Origin: Monomorium pharaonis
Taxonomy: Eukaryota > Arthropoda > Insecta > Hymenoptera > Formicidae
Length of the DNA stretch: 64,000 nt
Direction of reading: 5' to 3'
Assembly: GCF_013373865.1 (NCBI RefSeq)
Contig: NC_050467.1
Coordinates: forward strand, 23,582,996 to 23,646,995
Numbering within the stretch: position 1 is the first letter of the stretch; every line of letters starts with the position of its first letter. The position numbers and the translations under genes are program-made. This document shows, one piece after another, positions 1-13,831 of this stretch. The notes beneath the pieces are model-generated. The model saw only the letters and a program-made list of their open reading frames with translations, was not told the DNA's origin and searched no databases.

Positions 1-1724
1 AACAGATAGACGAACGATTTCTGAGCTTCAAAGGGAATTGCAATTATTCCTTAATAAGAAAATTAGAAAGGTTACTTTTAATTATTTTAATATTATTTAT
101 TTATTGAAACAGTTTAACGTCGATTTCTTTGAAGATATTTAAATCTTTCGTTAAATTTTTTTTTTTTTTTTTGGTCACTCTTAATAACTCCCGATTGAAC
201 TGAAGCTCTATTGCTAAACGGAATAAGTAGAATCCCTGTTCTCGACGACGTAGCACAGTATTAATAAATCTTTGGCCACGGCAGCCAGTACACAATCGGA
301 ACAACGTATAATAAAAATAAACGAATAATAAGTTAAATTGCTTTTGATTAACTTCGCTCGGGATTTACGTGCACGTCCCGCATAAAGCTTGACACGTATT
401 TGTCACGGCACGTAAAATCTCCATCGCAAGAACTCGCTCGCCGCGGCCATCTAGGTCAGCGGATATAATTGCTTTTGTCTCTTCGAGTATTCGAGCGGCT
501 GACGTTAATCCGGGGCGCACCCTCGCCGTGTGTCTGTCCACGACGCAACGAGACTTATCCCAGGCTCGACCGTGCGTCCCTTTTTCATCAGCGGCGAACG
601 TTCGCAAAAAAATTCCGCCGTCTTCCCGTCGACCGACGTCTAGGCCGCCAGAAGTTTACCTCAAGCACGAACCCTGAATCCGAAATCAGCCGCGGCCCGC
701 AATCCCCGTCGGATCTCGAATGCGTGACGGATCGTCGTCCCGTGTCGTCTCTCTTGCAATGTGGTTTACATCCACGACGCCCTGGTACATTCGTAACGTG
801 CAATTTGTTGCCGATATCGTTCGAATGTTCGCGCAACGTTGGCATTAACAACGGATCAAAGGCACGGAGGACAACACGTAAATCTCATAGTGTTGTTGAT
901 ACCATTAAAAAAAGCCTTTCTCATCCGTCAACGTGTCATACTTTATATCCTACCGCGGAGCTTATTGTTAGACTCAAAAGGGCACGCGTGATGGATGTCT
1001 TATATCTCTTGCGTTCTCGACAATAGTGAGAGAAAAGGCGCACGTAGGAGTGGTTAATTAACGGGATGAAAAGCGCGGGCTTCGCTGTGTATTTGTGCCG
1101 CGGGTGTGCGACGAAGAAACGGGAAAACAGACTTTTCACGGACGGGAAGAGAGAGCCGGTCGCGATGAAAAACGATGGAAGGGACGACGACGTCTTGCGG
1201 GGGCGATGGGCGGCGAGGGGCGAGAGGGAAGGTGAATCGCTTCGAGGTATATTTCGGTTATATCGGGAAATGGAATACATGATAACTGAGGCTTTTTCGT
1301 TGACAGGATACGAAAACCTAGCGGCGCACAATCGATTCGCCGACGCGACATTCGCACCGCGCGCTCGTATCCTCGCGCAAGGACGACACTCGCGGACCGC
1401 GCGATTGCGATAAAATGCAGAAATTCTCCTGTCAAAGCTCACCCTAATCAACCACAACTGCGGAGGGAACGTTGAAAATCATGCTGTTGTTAATCGAGCG
1501 AGAAATGGAAAAAGTTCTCGACTGAGATTCATTGTTTAAAGGGATATTCTGATCCAGAACTTTGAAATTTTTATTTCTTTTCCTTTTGCATCTTTCTTAA
1601 GTTTGGAGTCTTAAGAATATGTTTGTAGATGTATTAGATAAAAATAATATTTTTATATACAAAAAGTAAAACTCTCTTTTCAGCTTTGATCGCAATTCTT
1701 CATACGATTAATTCCTTTAATACA

Positions 1725-1887
1725 CTGAGAAAAAACTTGTTAATTCGACTAAATTTTTAACTTGATTAAATTTATTCCGTGTAAGCATTTAACATAGATT
1801 AAATTTTATTAAATACTCTTATGTATTTAGCTAAAATACATTAATATTTTAACTGAAGAAATCGAATTAACTGCATTTTTTCCTCAA
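1725..1887. mobile_element. MITE-like element, copy 1
   Basis: A 163-bp AT-rich element with imperfect terminal inverted repeats. The left end begins CTGAGAAAAAAC and continues TTGTTAATTCGA. The reverse complement of the right end begins TTGAGGAAAAAATG and continues CAGTTAATTCGA. There is no coding capacity. A related element with the same end pattern lies at 31,900-32,100, which supports a dispersed family of non-autonomous DNA transposons. The target-site duplication could not be fixed with confidence; a TA dinucleotide is possible at both edges. Confidence 0.55.
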
Positions 1888-2869
1888 TATATTTTTCGCA
1901 TACTTTATAAAGAAAAGATTCCTTAGTCGTTATTTAAAACAGTTCTATCATGGTCGCACGTCAATTGATAGAAATGGCGATCGCGAGCTTCCCTTTTCGC
2001 TCGCTCAAATAAAGTTTCATTTTTCTTGGAATTACCGCTGGATGTAATAACCGATAAAAAACAACAGAAAATATAGAATCCATATGCGCCATCGATTCTC
2101 CGCGGCGACATCCTGTTTGATTGTTCATTCTTTTCAATCCGCGCATGAATAAAACTTTCTCCCGTCGAACACAGGGCGGACGGACGCGTCCGATCCGATC
2201 GCGGGATCGACGAGTTTCATCTCGCGACGAGATACGACCGTTGACAGAGGGAAGTTTCCGTACTGGCCGGGGATTAAAGACCAACACCGACCGTTTAATT
2301 TCCGTTCTATCAAAACATGCGGCGCCGAAGGCCGAGGAGAGAGTGAGAGGGAAAGGGAGAAGGGACAATCGTGGAATCGTTAATGAGGCCTCCCGAATAT
2401 AACGAAAGTGCCGGCTTTTTGAATTGCAGATTTCTTCCACTGGCAGATCGTGAACGAACTGGGATCCTCGGGCAACCGGAGAAAAATGTCACGGACCACC
2501 GCGCGAGATTACAGACGCGGAACGATTTGTCAGATTGTTTTACGTTTTCCCTCGACGCGAACGTTACTTTCCACCGAGGGAGACTTCGTCGCAATTGATC
2601 CACGCGCGCATGGAATCCTTTCGAACAAGCTCGCTCCCTTGACGAAAGAAGAGATCTATTTCATTCGACGTCGCGCTGTTACATATTTATGAAGTGGGAT
2701 TTAAATTAACCACCCGAAATGACCAGGCCTGCGTGGATTCGTCTACTTTATGTCGCGCATTAACAACATACCATCGCACATAAAGAGCACCAATGCGGCA
2801 ATGCACTGACGCTTCTTATCCGGATCTTGCCGAGCCATAAATAGGCGGTGGCATCGATTAATTAATTCA

Positions 2870-2871
<2 letters not shown>

Positions 2872-2914
<43 letters not shown>
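2872..2914. repeat. (CT)n microsatellite
   Basis: An uninterrupted CT/TC dinucleotide run of about 43 bp. Confidence 0.95.
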
Positions 2915-2918
<4 letters not shown>

Positions 2919-5041
2919 GCCTCTCTCTTTGTCTGTTTATCTCTTCACCGCGATAAAGCTTCCGAGTTTCGAGTGGTCGGCTGGACAACGCGGCTTTGCG
3001 TAGTTTTCATCACAGGACGTCGAGAGACTACGAAGATGTCAAAGTTCACCTTCGTTAGGAGCTACAAACAATGAATAGATGGAAGAGAGAATGGAGAATA
3101 GAAACGGTTGAATGTGTTGAAGGGAAAACATATATAACGTATCAGTCGTCTGATTCCAGGGAGATATTCGGCCTTTTAGAGGACTGCGCACAATAAAATC
3201 CATCCCAAAAATTAATGTGCTGTCACTTTCACGTATGACTCGCGGGAACATCAGCGGGATTATCGATAAGCTGAGGCCGCGAAAGAAATCGCTCGCGCGC
3301 CCTCACAAAGGATATTATTGACGCGTGTTCGTAAGCTCGCTGGAAATTGCGACAGAGATATGGGAGAGCGCAGAGGGACCCTGTCCCCTGTCCTTACGTG
3401 TAGGCACTTGGAGGCATCTGCATGGACAATATCGATGACCGATATCGATGAGCGCGCGGTTTCTCGAACGGTTTCTGAACGGGTTTTCATTCTCGTCGGA
3501 GAATAGCGTCGATGAGAATAGCGCGGCGGCGAGCCCCCGGAGTTGATGGAAAATGTTAGGAATTTAATTCAGCTTACATACGAATATCCATTTCGTTCGG
3601 CAAATCCGAAAAAAGGGGGAAAAAAACAAAAAGAGGCGATAGCACGTGATACGTGAAAAGCCCTCGGCCTATCGTCTGCACGTGCTGTGTATATCACACG
3701 TATCGTTCTGTTTAACTTTAGTATTCATTGAAATTTCAACCGTGGAAAACGTGGTTCACGGCGCGGCGCGCATCATGGATTTACGAGCAAGCGGGTCAAA
3801 CCCCAATACACAACGCTCCAGATGATGCTAGGGTAAGAAAAGGGCTGGAAGAAACCACCAGCTACAAAGACGTTATTAATATGAGCTTGCAAGCGCAGCC
3901 ATGTGATCCAGCTGGAAATTACTCGAAGCCCCCGACCTTCTCCATTGCGCACAGCACAAGTCGCACCTTCGGAATGAATATCCAATGTCAGATCGTGTCC
4001 GGCGACAAAATTAAAAATAAACGACGAAACTTAGCGGCTTATCTCACATTAAACGCAACAAATACAAATAAAAAAATAAAAGTGCATTAAGATGCCTCCA
4101 CAAATGTATTTCATGCTATTAGATGTAGAGCCGGATGACAATAATTCAAGCAGTGTACAGAGTAAACTTACTTAAATCACATTGTTTAAGAAAATACGTT
4201 TTGTAATAGAGAACATATGATAAATAATGAAACAAGATAAATGATATTAAAATCTTTATTAATCCAGCAATCTTAAGCGTAGCATAGTCGATACATAATT
4301 TATCACTAAAAAATATGATTTTCTAACTTATAAAATTGATTATTAGGTCAGAAAAGACAAAAGTATAAATTTAACTGAAATGTAAAGTGAAAACGTATTT
4401 CTTTATTATCTCTTTACGGAGCTACCGTATAATTATTACGTGCTAGGTTCTCGCTAGACTACCGTTTACATTTAGTCCCGCCAAGGTAAACATCTGTAAA
4501 CATGATCAAATCGAAATTACACGCACGGTACGATTGAAGCAAGTTACACTTACTGTTTACCATTTCAATTTATATAATTCACAATCGTCTCGGCTTTTAC
4601 GTTTATTTGCACAATCAGCCAGCGATCTTCGCAGGAGATTAAACGAGCGAGTATCAAACGCAAATTGACGTTTTAACAGGTTCACGTAGCTGACATTTTA
4701 ATTAATTATCGTGGAGCGCGTAGTCGCGTAGAAAAAGAGAGAATCAAAGATCCCGGTGGTTTGCAAAGGCCACGAGCGGGAACGGCGGCTCGATTGCCCG
4801 GTCGCGATTACACAGGTGCATTTTTATCTGGAGAATGACGAGGTAATCTACGCTGACATTTCGTGAAAACGCTCTATGTGAGAATTCGCAGCGCCGTTCT
4901 GACAAGTCATTCCGATACTCCCCCCACGCAACAAAGTCATTCAGATAAAATAAGCGTCTAAGCGCTCTAGTCACGTCAAATAAATCAAGCGCAAAATAAT
5001 CTCTTGCATTTTATCTAATTCCGTTCCTGTTCGTGCCATAA

Positions 5042-5067
5042 GTATACATATACGCGCGCGCGCGCGC
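5042..5067. repeat. Alternating purine-pyrimidine tract ending in (CG)n
   Basis: A strictly alternating purine-pyrimidine run of about 26 bp whose right half is a pure CG repeat. Such sequence is known to adopt Z-DNA readily under supercoiling. It is not part of a supported gene. Confidence 0.85.
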
Positions 5068-8000
5068 CCTTGTTTCCTCGAGAAAGAAATTTTCGTAGAT
5101 TTTCCGTAAGGTTCGATTTACAGTAAAAATGTCACAAGCGCGACTTCGAGGAGTCAGGACATGATTTACGGAGACGGCCGCCGCTTCTATCAATATTTAT
5201 CCCTGAAGTTTCGTCGATGCATCGGTGGTTGCCCGAGATAAGTCTGGAAGAAGTGAGGCGAAATCGGGATGCGACCTCCGCACACACATTGTGAGGAGAT
5301 CTTTTCTGCCAAACATACGCCGGGTCATCTGCGTTTTCGTGACCGCGTGAATTCGGAAATTATTCGTGTTGTCTCCGCCGTTTGTCTCGTCACGTCGACG
5401 ACGCGGCGGTCGGGAAAGCGTCGAGAAGGCCCTTTTTTTTTTCACCTCGTCGTCGCGACGCGGAGTTCGACACGTAAGAAATCAAATGAAACCGGCATCC
5501 GGGACGACGATCGTTAACATTCATGAGCGAATGCGGATCGTAAATCATCTTGACAAATGCGCGGGTCGCCGACGATAAATCGCGAGGGAAATTTTTAATC
5601 CGCGAAATGAGCCGAAGGAAGAATTAGGCGAGTGCACGGGCGGAAGAAAGGAAGGAGCGAAGAAAATGAAGTTCCCCGAAGTGGGAATAGTCCCCGGCCG
5701 AAAATAAGTTTTTGGGGCGGCTATGTGAGATGCGCTAGGGGGTGGATTGCATAGATCGTACGATTATATTCGCTGTCCGTCGTTTTTTTCCCTCCTCGTC
5801 ACGCCCTCTCACTTCCGTGTGGTTGAATAAGAGATTCGCAGGGAAGTTGATGTACATATATCAGACGTACCTTTGTGTTTTAATTATCTGTATTATTTAT
5901 AAGTTACATTAATTCGTGAGTGAATCACAAATTGCGTACGAATTTATATGAAATATATATTATGCAAATTTCCTCCGCTGAATATTCCCGAGCTGCGAGC
6001 CAATCGCGAATTCGTTCCCGGGTGAGGAAAAAAAGCGGTGCTCTCGTCAAAACTCACTTGTATTATGTCCGAAATACCGGGAAATGAATTCTGCAAATAA
6101 ATCCCGCGGGATTGATAAATAAATAAATGTTACATGTTTGTGCAGATATGCAACGCGTGCGCGATATGCAACGTACAGCTAACGATGCCGCCTGATCGAA
6201 TTATTACGTGAGTCACGCAACATTCTACGCCTCGCGCAAGACAGAAAACCAATATAAAATGAACGTCAAACAGAGACGAGGTTGACGGTGGCGCGGTAGA
6301 AATTAACTTACAAGAATTTGCGGCACGAAGGACGAGGAACGTCGTAACTTATTGCGCCCCCGCGGGCTCTAAATTAAGACTTTACCTTCACCAAGTGCAT
6401 ACACGCTTTCGTGAAGCTTATTCACCCATAACGCGGTAAACATGCTGGCACATTGTTCAGTCGACACTGGCATCACGAAAATATCAAATTCTTCAAGGAA
6501 CTAACGCCTATGTAATTAAAAACAAATCGTCGCATGAGGCTAAGTAGGCGAGGCCAGGGCTTATTGTTATACGGGGTCGGTTGTCAAAATGTTCCTATAA
6601 CTTAATTAGTATTTGGCAAGTCATTCTCTTTTTTATGCAGATTGCTGATATAATATTAATTTGTCGTATATAAAATGATTTGCGTCAAAAGGCACCGAGT
6701 ATATTATTTACAACTCTTGTTTTTTGTTTTCTTATTATTTTTTTTACGAATCAGGATTTCTTCAAATCCAAAAATTGTATGTCTTTACTAATCTTTGCTA
6801 CTAATTAACCGTTATTGTAACAAAGTTTGTGAATATAATCTCTTTCACTAAAGAAATTGCTGTGTAACGATAAATTAATTCAACTAAACCGGGATTAGTG
6901 GCAATCAGTTGTAGTTTCTTTGGATACTTAAACAATCGTTTAGAGAATCGTTTACGAAAATAATACTTTAGTAGAAACTGCGAGAGCAAGGAAGAAAGAT
7001 AAATAGTAGTAAATCTGAGCTTGTTATTAATTTAAGGCTGTTAGAAGGAGAAATAAAATCATATAATTCATTTATCCAATAATATAAATTATCGTCATTA
7101 CTGTATAAAAATTCACGTATGGTAATCGAGAATATGGGACTAATTATTACAGTGTTACAGCTTCATTTAAAATTAAATAACTTCTTTATACAATGTCAGA
7201 ATAATATTTTATAATTATATCAAAAGAATAATGCTCATAAGCGGTATTTATGTACAGAAAAAGTTTACGAAAAGGTATTTCTCCGAGTTTTGCAAAGTCT
7301 AACCTGGAATCTAACATGGCAAGTATAGCGATTTTCGAGCTTCTATCTTAAAATAGCAAAGTTTGTATTTCAATAAATTCCAATGTAAGTAATTTAATTG
7401 AAATTAAATAAAATGGGAACTGTTACGCGTTTAATGGACAATTAGCGCTCGTTGTTTACAGTCTAACTGAATAGGTATTCTATTGTCGGAAACCAAGAAA
7501 CCGCGAAACGAGAAACAAGCACCATTGAGAGAAACTCGTGCCCTTTAATTTGCAAATCTGTACGACGTCGGGAAGCAACGGGGAGGCGAGCGACATTATT
7601 TTTCAATTTTACGCCGCTTCGACGTGCAAAACAGCGTCTTACGGTGTTGACAAGTAAGACGGCGCGGGGAAAAATGGCAGCCCCGGGAGAAGACGCGACA
7701 ACAAAAAGATCGCACCGTGTGTTGCCGCGACGGCGAGAAGTGTTTGAAATTCTCGTCCAGAAGTTTTATCAAGTTTTCGACCTGCTGGAAAGTGAGTTCC
7801 GCGGGCGAAAGGGGTGGCGAGGCGTGAGCGCCGCGATGTGATCGAGGTTGAGAAGGGTCGCCACGGAGAATGCAGCTCTTTCATAGAGAACTCTCCCCTC
7901 GAACGCATCGTAGCTGAGCCATTCCTTCGTTACGTGCGCTGCGAGCAACGCGATGAATTATTGTCGTCCACCTTCTGCGAGACCCTCGGATCTCCTATCG

Positions 8001-11000
8001 CTAAGGGGTCACGTCCCGAGATATCTCTGCAATAATTTCGCGGGGCTTCAAGATATTACGTGTCATTGTAAATAGCTTTTGCATTTGAGATAAGAGGGGC
8101 GAATGAAAACTGAATGCTGGGAGTCCGGAATGTTAGAGTTATCTTAAAATTTAAATTTCTCGGCGATACACTTCTCTCATTACGCTTCACATCGTAAATA
8201 TCTAATCTTCCAGCCATTTATGTCATTTGTGTCATGAAAGGTACGCCAAGCTCTTAACATTTAATTTCCTTAATGTACTTTACTTGATTTATTGCACTTT
8301 ATATGTATCTTAAGAGGTTATAGGACCTTAGCAAATCAAATAATATATTTTTCAACACCATGTAAAACTTTTATTTAAATAGATGGATAAATAATGTGTT
8401 TATGCTTAAGTTTGAAAATGTGGCTTTCAAAAAATTTCTTTTCTTTCATTACAGCTTAAGAAAAGATTAAATATAGGAAGAAACTTCTGTGATCCGATAC
8501 CGAATGTTATTAAAAATGTTGTTTTAAAATTTTTGATTAAATCAATTATGTTTGAGTTATATAGTTACTCTTAAAAAAATAACGTTTTAAGAAAAATGTA
8601 TTCAAAGTTTTACAACACTTTTTCAATTTCGTATCTTACCTTTTGTTAATAAACTTACTTTCAGAATACCAATATTCTATATCTATATCTTTAAACTAAA
8701 GTTTGTGATATTAAAAATATCATATTTTCAAAAGAGAAAGAGAGAAAGAGGGATTCATTGATCCTTAAATATTTAATATCTCTTTGCTTTTCATTCAAGT
8801 ATTTCAATTATTATTATATTTGACATTATTGGCATTCGTAAAGAAAAGAGACAGCAGTATGCATATTTATATGATATGAAATGTTATAATAAAATCGATA
8901 TTACGGAGCTGCTAAGCTTCTTCCTATAATTCTCTATATTCAAATTAAACGTCTTCAACACTCTTGCACTCGCTATCACTGAGACATTGGCAAAATACGG
9001 CTCATTATCCAAGCATTACTAAATTTAAAGACTCATTAAGCGGCATATGGTCGTCAAGGATCCAACTCGAGAGAGTGAAATTGGAAGAGAGAGAGAAAGA
9101 GAGAGAGGAGAGAAGGGTGGCATAAAAGGTGCGAAAACAGCAAACGTAGAGATCGAAAGCTTTATCAGAACTTTCGTACCACATACGCACATCAGAGTCG
9201 TGAGCTCCAAAATTAAACGGAAATTACTTTAAGCTAATAGGTCAGTATTAGAACCACCACTGTGACGTAGAGTTGAAACTACGTGCTTGATTTTCCAGTT
9301 TCGTCTATTTAGCCGTTCCGCTTGCGGGAAAACGTCTTCAAATCGTTCCGAGAGTTGGGAGAAATTTAATCGCTCGCCCATTCCGGCGTAGTACGATCGC
9401 GCTTCCAACTTAATGTAAGTTATTTCATCAACAGCTGTGCTTGTTTGGTTAAGAGGATTTTAAAGAACACCCCGTTCTGAGGTAAATGCAAAACAAGTGG
9501 GGAAAGTTTCGCCTTTCGATATTTTGTATCGTGAGTGGTGTGCTCCCGATACGACTCTACCCGTTACTCTAAAAGATATACTTGAAAAATTCACAACTGG
9601 AGAGGTCTGCATGGTGGAGAGTGGTATTGTGAGGAACACTCTGGTATGACAGCGGTCTACATTTGAACTAGGTCGCGGGCGTACCAGGCGGAATTGAACT
9701 CTTCGTCTCGATGCATTACTTCCGGCTTGCCGTGAAATTTTAAGCCATGTATACGATTTGTCGATACGTCAACGGGAGCCTATACTTTTTTAACACGCGG
9801 TTGATCTTTCGTACGAAATGTTCGCCGCAGCCGGTTTCGAAAATTAATACGTTGCAATGTTTTACGTAACAACTCTGGTTCAATGCATTTTCTTCAATTT
9901 AACATAACTGAATATTTTAAACGTTTCAATGCAATACGTATTTGTATTATAAGTTATATAATAACGTTGCTCCGACTGGCTTTATCCATACACTAGCTAA
10001 CTAGAATAGCTAGAAAAATTCGCGACTGTATAAACTGTGGATTTTTGTTTGTTTAATTCTCTAAGCAGATTTTCTACATAAAATCTAAGCTAAGAATAAA
10101 TTTTTCAAAAGTGAGATAAAATTTACATGATTTTCACTTGCAGATTGCATAATTTAAAAAATAGTGACTGTATTATTAATATTAGATCATTTTATGCATT
10201 TGTAGTTTTCTAAAACAGTTTTTATATTTTTCTCTTTTGTATTTTTCTCATACTGCGGTGTGAAATATAAAATGCGGAGTAATACATTTCCATCCAAAAA
10301 CAAATTGATATGCCAGTATTGGTAACCTTCTTTTATATATGTAGCAGTATTATCTTTTTATATTTATTTTTTTGCGACAAGGACTGTGAGGTCGTCGTTA
10401 AATTAGCTGATTATTATTAGGCTCGCCATGCTGTACATAGGGATAGATGTTCTTACGTCATCGGCAACTGACGGCGTCATCGACGGGATCACAATGACAA
10501 ACACGTATGATGATAGAATGCATACATAACCACGAGCGAACCTGTTATTCTACATGAGCCAATAAAGTGTCACGAAAATAGATGTCGATATATGAATATC
10601 GAGGGCTCGACAAACTCATGATTATGGAAGACCCTTGGACGCGGTGGGCCCTCCGTACCCGCCAAATAGTCAGGCTAAATTTATACTCGCTATCACCTGA
10701 ATGAGCTCATCTAAATGCTTCCCTAAAAGCCATTACGCTTACTCTCTTCCTCTGTGTGTACGGAAAATGCGTTTCTAACTCGTGAATGGAAAGACTAAAG
10801 GGACATTCAATCACGCCCGCAAACGGTCGGTATTCCCTCTTTTCGCATTCGCGACTTCTACGATCTTCGATTCGATTCGAGACTGATCCATCGTTTCAGC
10901 GTTGTACACCATCCATATTGGCGACATGGTGCATTTGTAGACACACACACAACCTGCTTTCGCAATTTATTTATTTCTCCTATTAACAAGAAGCGTATTC

Positions 11001-11131
11001 TGCGAGATTGAATGCTGTTTCTTCTGAGTCGCTCGAAGAGAAAAAGAAGAAGAAGAATGTAACGTGGAAGGAAGTAAACGCGATTCATTTGATGCTCGAG
11101 AACAGGCAATGGAAATGCCGAGAAAGAGAGG

Positions 11132-11133
<2 letters not shown>

Positions 11134-11165
<32 letters not shown>
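11134..11165. repeat. (GA)n microsatellite
   Basis: A GA dinucleotide run of about 32 bp following a short GGGG. Confidence 0.95.
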
Positions 11166-11168
<3 letters not shown>

Positions 11169-12668
11169 CTTCCGTCAAGTAAATTCCGTGCGTCAGTAGT
11201 CAGGACCAAATTTCTCCCGCTGTTTCCATTCACGAATAGATAACCGACTTATCGCGGCTAAATTATGAGGCAACTTCGAGGCCCGCGGTGATGATAAGTC
11301 ATGTCGTCGGCTGTCCGATAGTAGCCAACCGGCCGGATAGCAGCTATGCATGGCGACGGTGGTCTAATTTCACCGAACAGTGGCCCGATTTCCCTCGCCT
11401 ACAACGGAGGATGGCATTCCATCCGCCGGAGGATTAACGGCCGTCTGACACGTCGCGGTCTGACCAACGGTTGATGTTCTCTTTGAGGGAAGAGATCGAA
11501 AGGTCTCTCCGCGGTTTTGGATTCTATCGGTTAGAACTCCGCGAGTCGTAAAACGCAAATAGCTCAAGGGAAATGGTAGATCACGGCGTAGTGCTCGCCG
11601 CCGTTAAAGTCAAACTTACGCGGTAAAATGCGGTACGGACACGTCAGGTGGGAAAAGTGCTTTTCCGCATCGGGAAAACATCGTAAAAGGTAAGAAAGTG
11701 AGAAGGAATCTGCGTTTATTCCGGATGATGGTGTCCCGGTGGACCCGAGGGCCGATTTCCCTTCCTGTTTTTTTCCTCCGGCGACGTCGATACCAACGAG
11801 CTGGGCTGGCAGCAAAGCTGACGCTCTTGAAAATAAGACCGATACAAAGCGCCGCGAGCATAAAGGAATTATAGGAATTATAAGAGAGAAAAAAGGAAAG
11901 CTAGGGCGAATGTCTGCGCAACGACGTTATCAAGGGAATGTCTTTAAGGAGACAGCGGCCTTTGTCTTCGCTCTCCTGGATACAGAGACCCCCGACAAGG
12001 TAGTGGTATTAGTAAACGCCTCGTAAACGGTGTGTTAACATTTACAACGGGAAACGCGGCGAACCGCCCACCGTTGTGTGTACCAGCGAGAGCTTAACAA
12101 ATGCGGATACAATACGAGCCGATATTCATTACTGAAGTTGAGTCGAGGGTATTTCTTCAGCTTCGATCACGAGTGATATAAACGTCCGTGTAAATTGTCA
12201 GTCAGTTTTTTTATCGGCTTCAAAACCGTGCACGTAAAATGCTTTGGCGCTTAAAAGCGCTATTTCCTCGTAATTGGAAGTTCAGCGCGGCACGATAATC
12301 GTTCGGCGGCCGACCTTGAAATCATTATCGAACGGACGCGAATTGCGCGGAGGATGTATGCGGGGACCGTGAGGAATCACGACGCGCGCGATATGCAACG
12401 GCAATGAGTCAGATTGTGCGGCTGCTTACGGGACGTAGCCCGATAAGGGCTAATGTATAGCGTGATAGGCATTAACGTAAATCGCTATAAATTATAATTT
12501 CATGGCTTCCGCGATTAATTCCCGACGAGATAGAATGACGTCGTGAACGTCGAGATATCGGACCGCCGCGCGGGTCCTGGGGAGGACAGTCGAAATTTCG
12601 GCCCGAAGTCAAGGGCTCGTTCCGGCATTCATCTTACGAATTGGGGTCGTCAACGCGGTTTTAGTTTT

Positions 12669-12691
12669 CTCTCTCTCTCTCTCTCTCTCTC
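12669..12691. repeat. (CT)n microsatellite
   Basis: A CT dinucleotide run of 23 bp followed by a T-rich stretch. Confidence 0.9.
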
Positions 12692-13512
12692 GTTGTTTTT
12701 TTTTTGTTGCCCTTTTATCTCCTGTTTCATTTTGCATCGACCTTCGATGCGCCCGATGTGCCTTCTTGTTGGACGTGTCGAAAGCGCGCGGCTCAAAGAA
12801 AACGGGTCGCGGCAAAATGCGGTCAAATGTATTTTCGCCGACCTATTTTTTCGCGGCTTCATATTTTCGATTTCGAGAATATGTGTCCACGTGGACATTC
12901 CGATTGCTCGCGGGGATCGATGCGCGTCACCGAAGGGACAAGGTTTCCAAAGGCGCGCAATAGTAAACATTTTGAGTGAAATCCCCCCCCTCCCCTCCCC
13001 TCCCCCAGCTCACATCGACATTTTATCAGATATAAACGTATCCTAGTTTTGCCGCGTTTTATCTATATACTACGTGCGGCGTTTCTGCGACTCGGGAAAG
13101 CTGCACGCTCGAACGGGCGCGTGTTCGAGATCTATCGTGTAATAACACAGAAGGGATCCGTGCGTCAGAGATGAAAAATAGCTTTACTGATATTCAACCG
13201 CATCGCCACGGGGCGAGGACGAGAGGGTACGGGTGCGAATTATCCTATCTAAATACAAAACCCAGCGGAAATAAACTATTGTGTCGGCGGGAGTGCCTCT
13301 CCCAGGACGGTGATTGCCAGCGCCGACGAGGATTAGGATCAGATTTACCCGGGCCCCTTTGTAATCCCTCAGCGCGGACGTTCGCGCGAAGTAATAAAGC
13401 GACGGTTGCGCACCTTGTACACTTACAACGCCATATCGCTTTACCGCTCTCGATGAATAGGGAAACTCCAGAGTGACACTACGGTCGGATTACCAGCTTC
13501 CAGAAAGATTCA

Positions 13513-13530
13513 CGCGCGCGCGCGCGCGCG
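13513..13530. repeat. (CG)n microsatellite
   Basis: A pure CG dinucleotide run of about 18 bp, followed by a short GA run. It is non-coding. Confidence 0.9.
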
Positions 13531-13690
13531 AACGAGAGAGAGAAGGATAGAGTGCAGCGACTCCATATTCATTGCTCTATTAAATGATGTGCCCGCGCGG
13601 ACCTCCATTACGTGATTAGCTCTGAGAAGGAGAGCCTCGATTTGTTCAGACCAAACAACTTGCCTACTTTTCAAGTCTCATAAAGTGAAA

Positions 13691-13831
13691 CGTCACTCTA
13701 ACAGAACGAAAATTGTGCTTGTGTAATTTTTCGAGCAGTTCTTTCTAATAAGAGTCAAAATTTTGAGTGAAAATTCATTTTTGTAGAATGAAAATTGAGT
13801 TTGTGCAATTGCCGAGTGATTTTTCACTCTA
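13691..13831. repeat. Diverged tandem duplication
   Basis: Two related units begin at 13,704 (GAACGAAAATTG) and 13,786 (GAATGAAAATTG), a period of about 82 bp. Each continues with a similar CTTGTGTAATT or GTTTGTGCAATT block. The pair is bounded by CACTCTA at 13,694 and 13,825. This is probably an old local duplication or the remains of a small repeat element. Confidence 0.5.

Noticed and set aside
469..1026. Plus-strand open frame of 185 codons
   Set aside because: It has no recognisable domain and overlaps equally long frames on the minus strand in a GC-rich patch. Its start lacks support, so it is treated as chance.
3728..4090. 120-codon plus-strand frame
   Set aside because: I considered a transposase fragment or a small gene, but no transposase signature, domain or partner exon could be seen.
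9650..9720. Possible tRNA-like sequence (GGAATTGAACTC)
   Set aside because: It resembles a reverse-strand T-arm, but no matching acceptor stem, D-arm or anticodon arm could be found.
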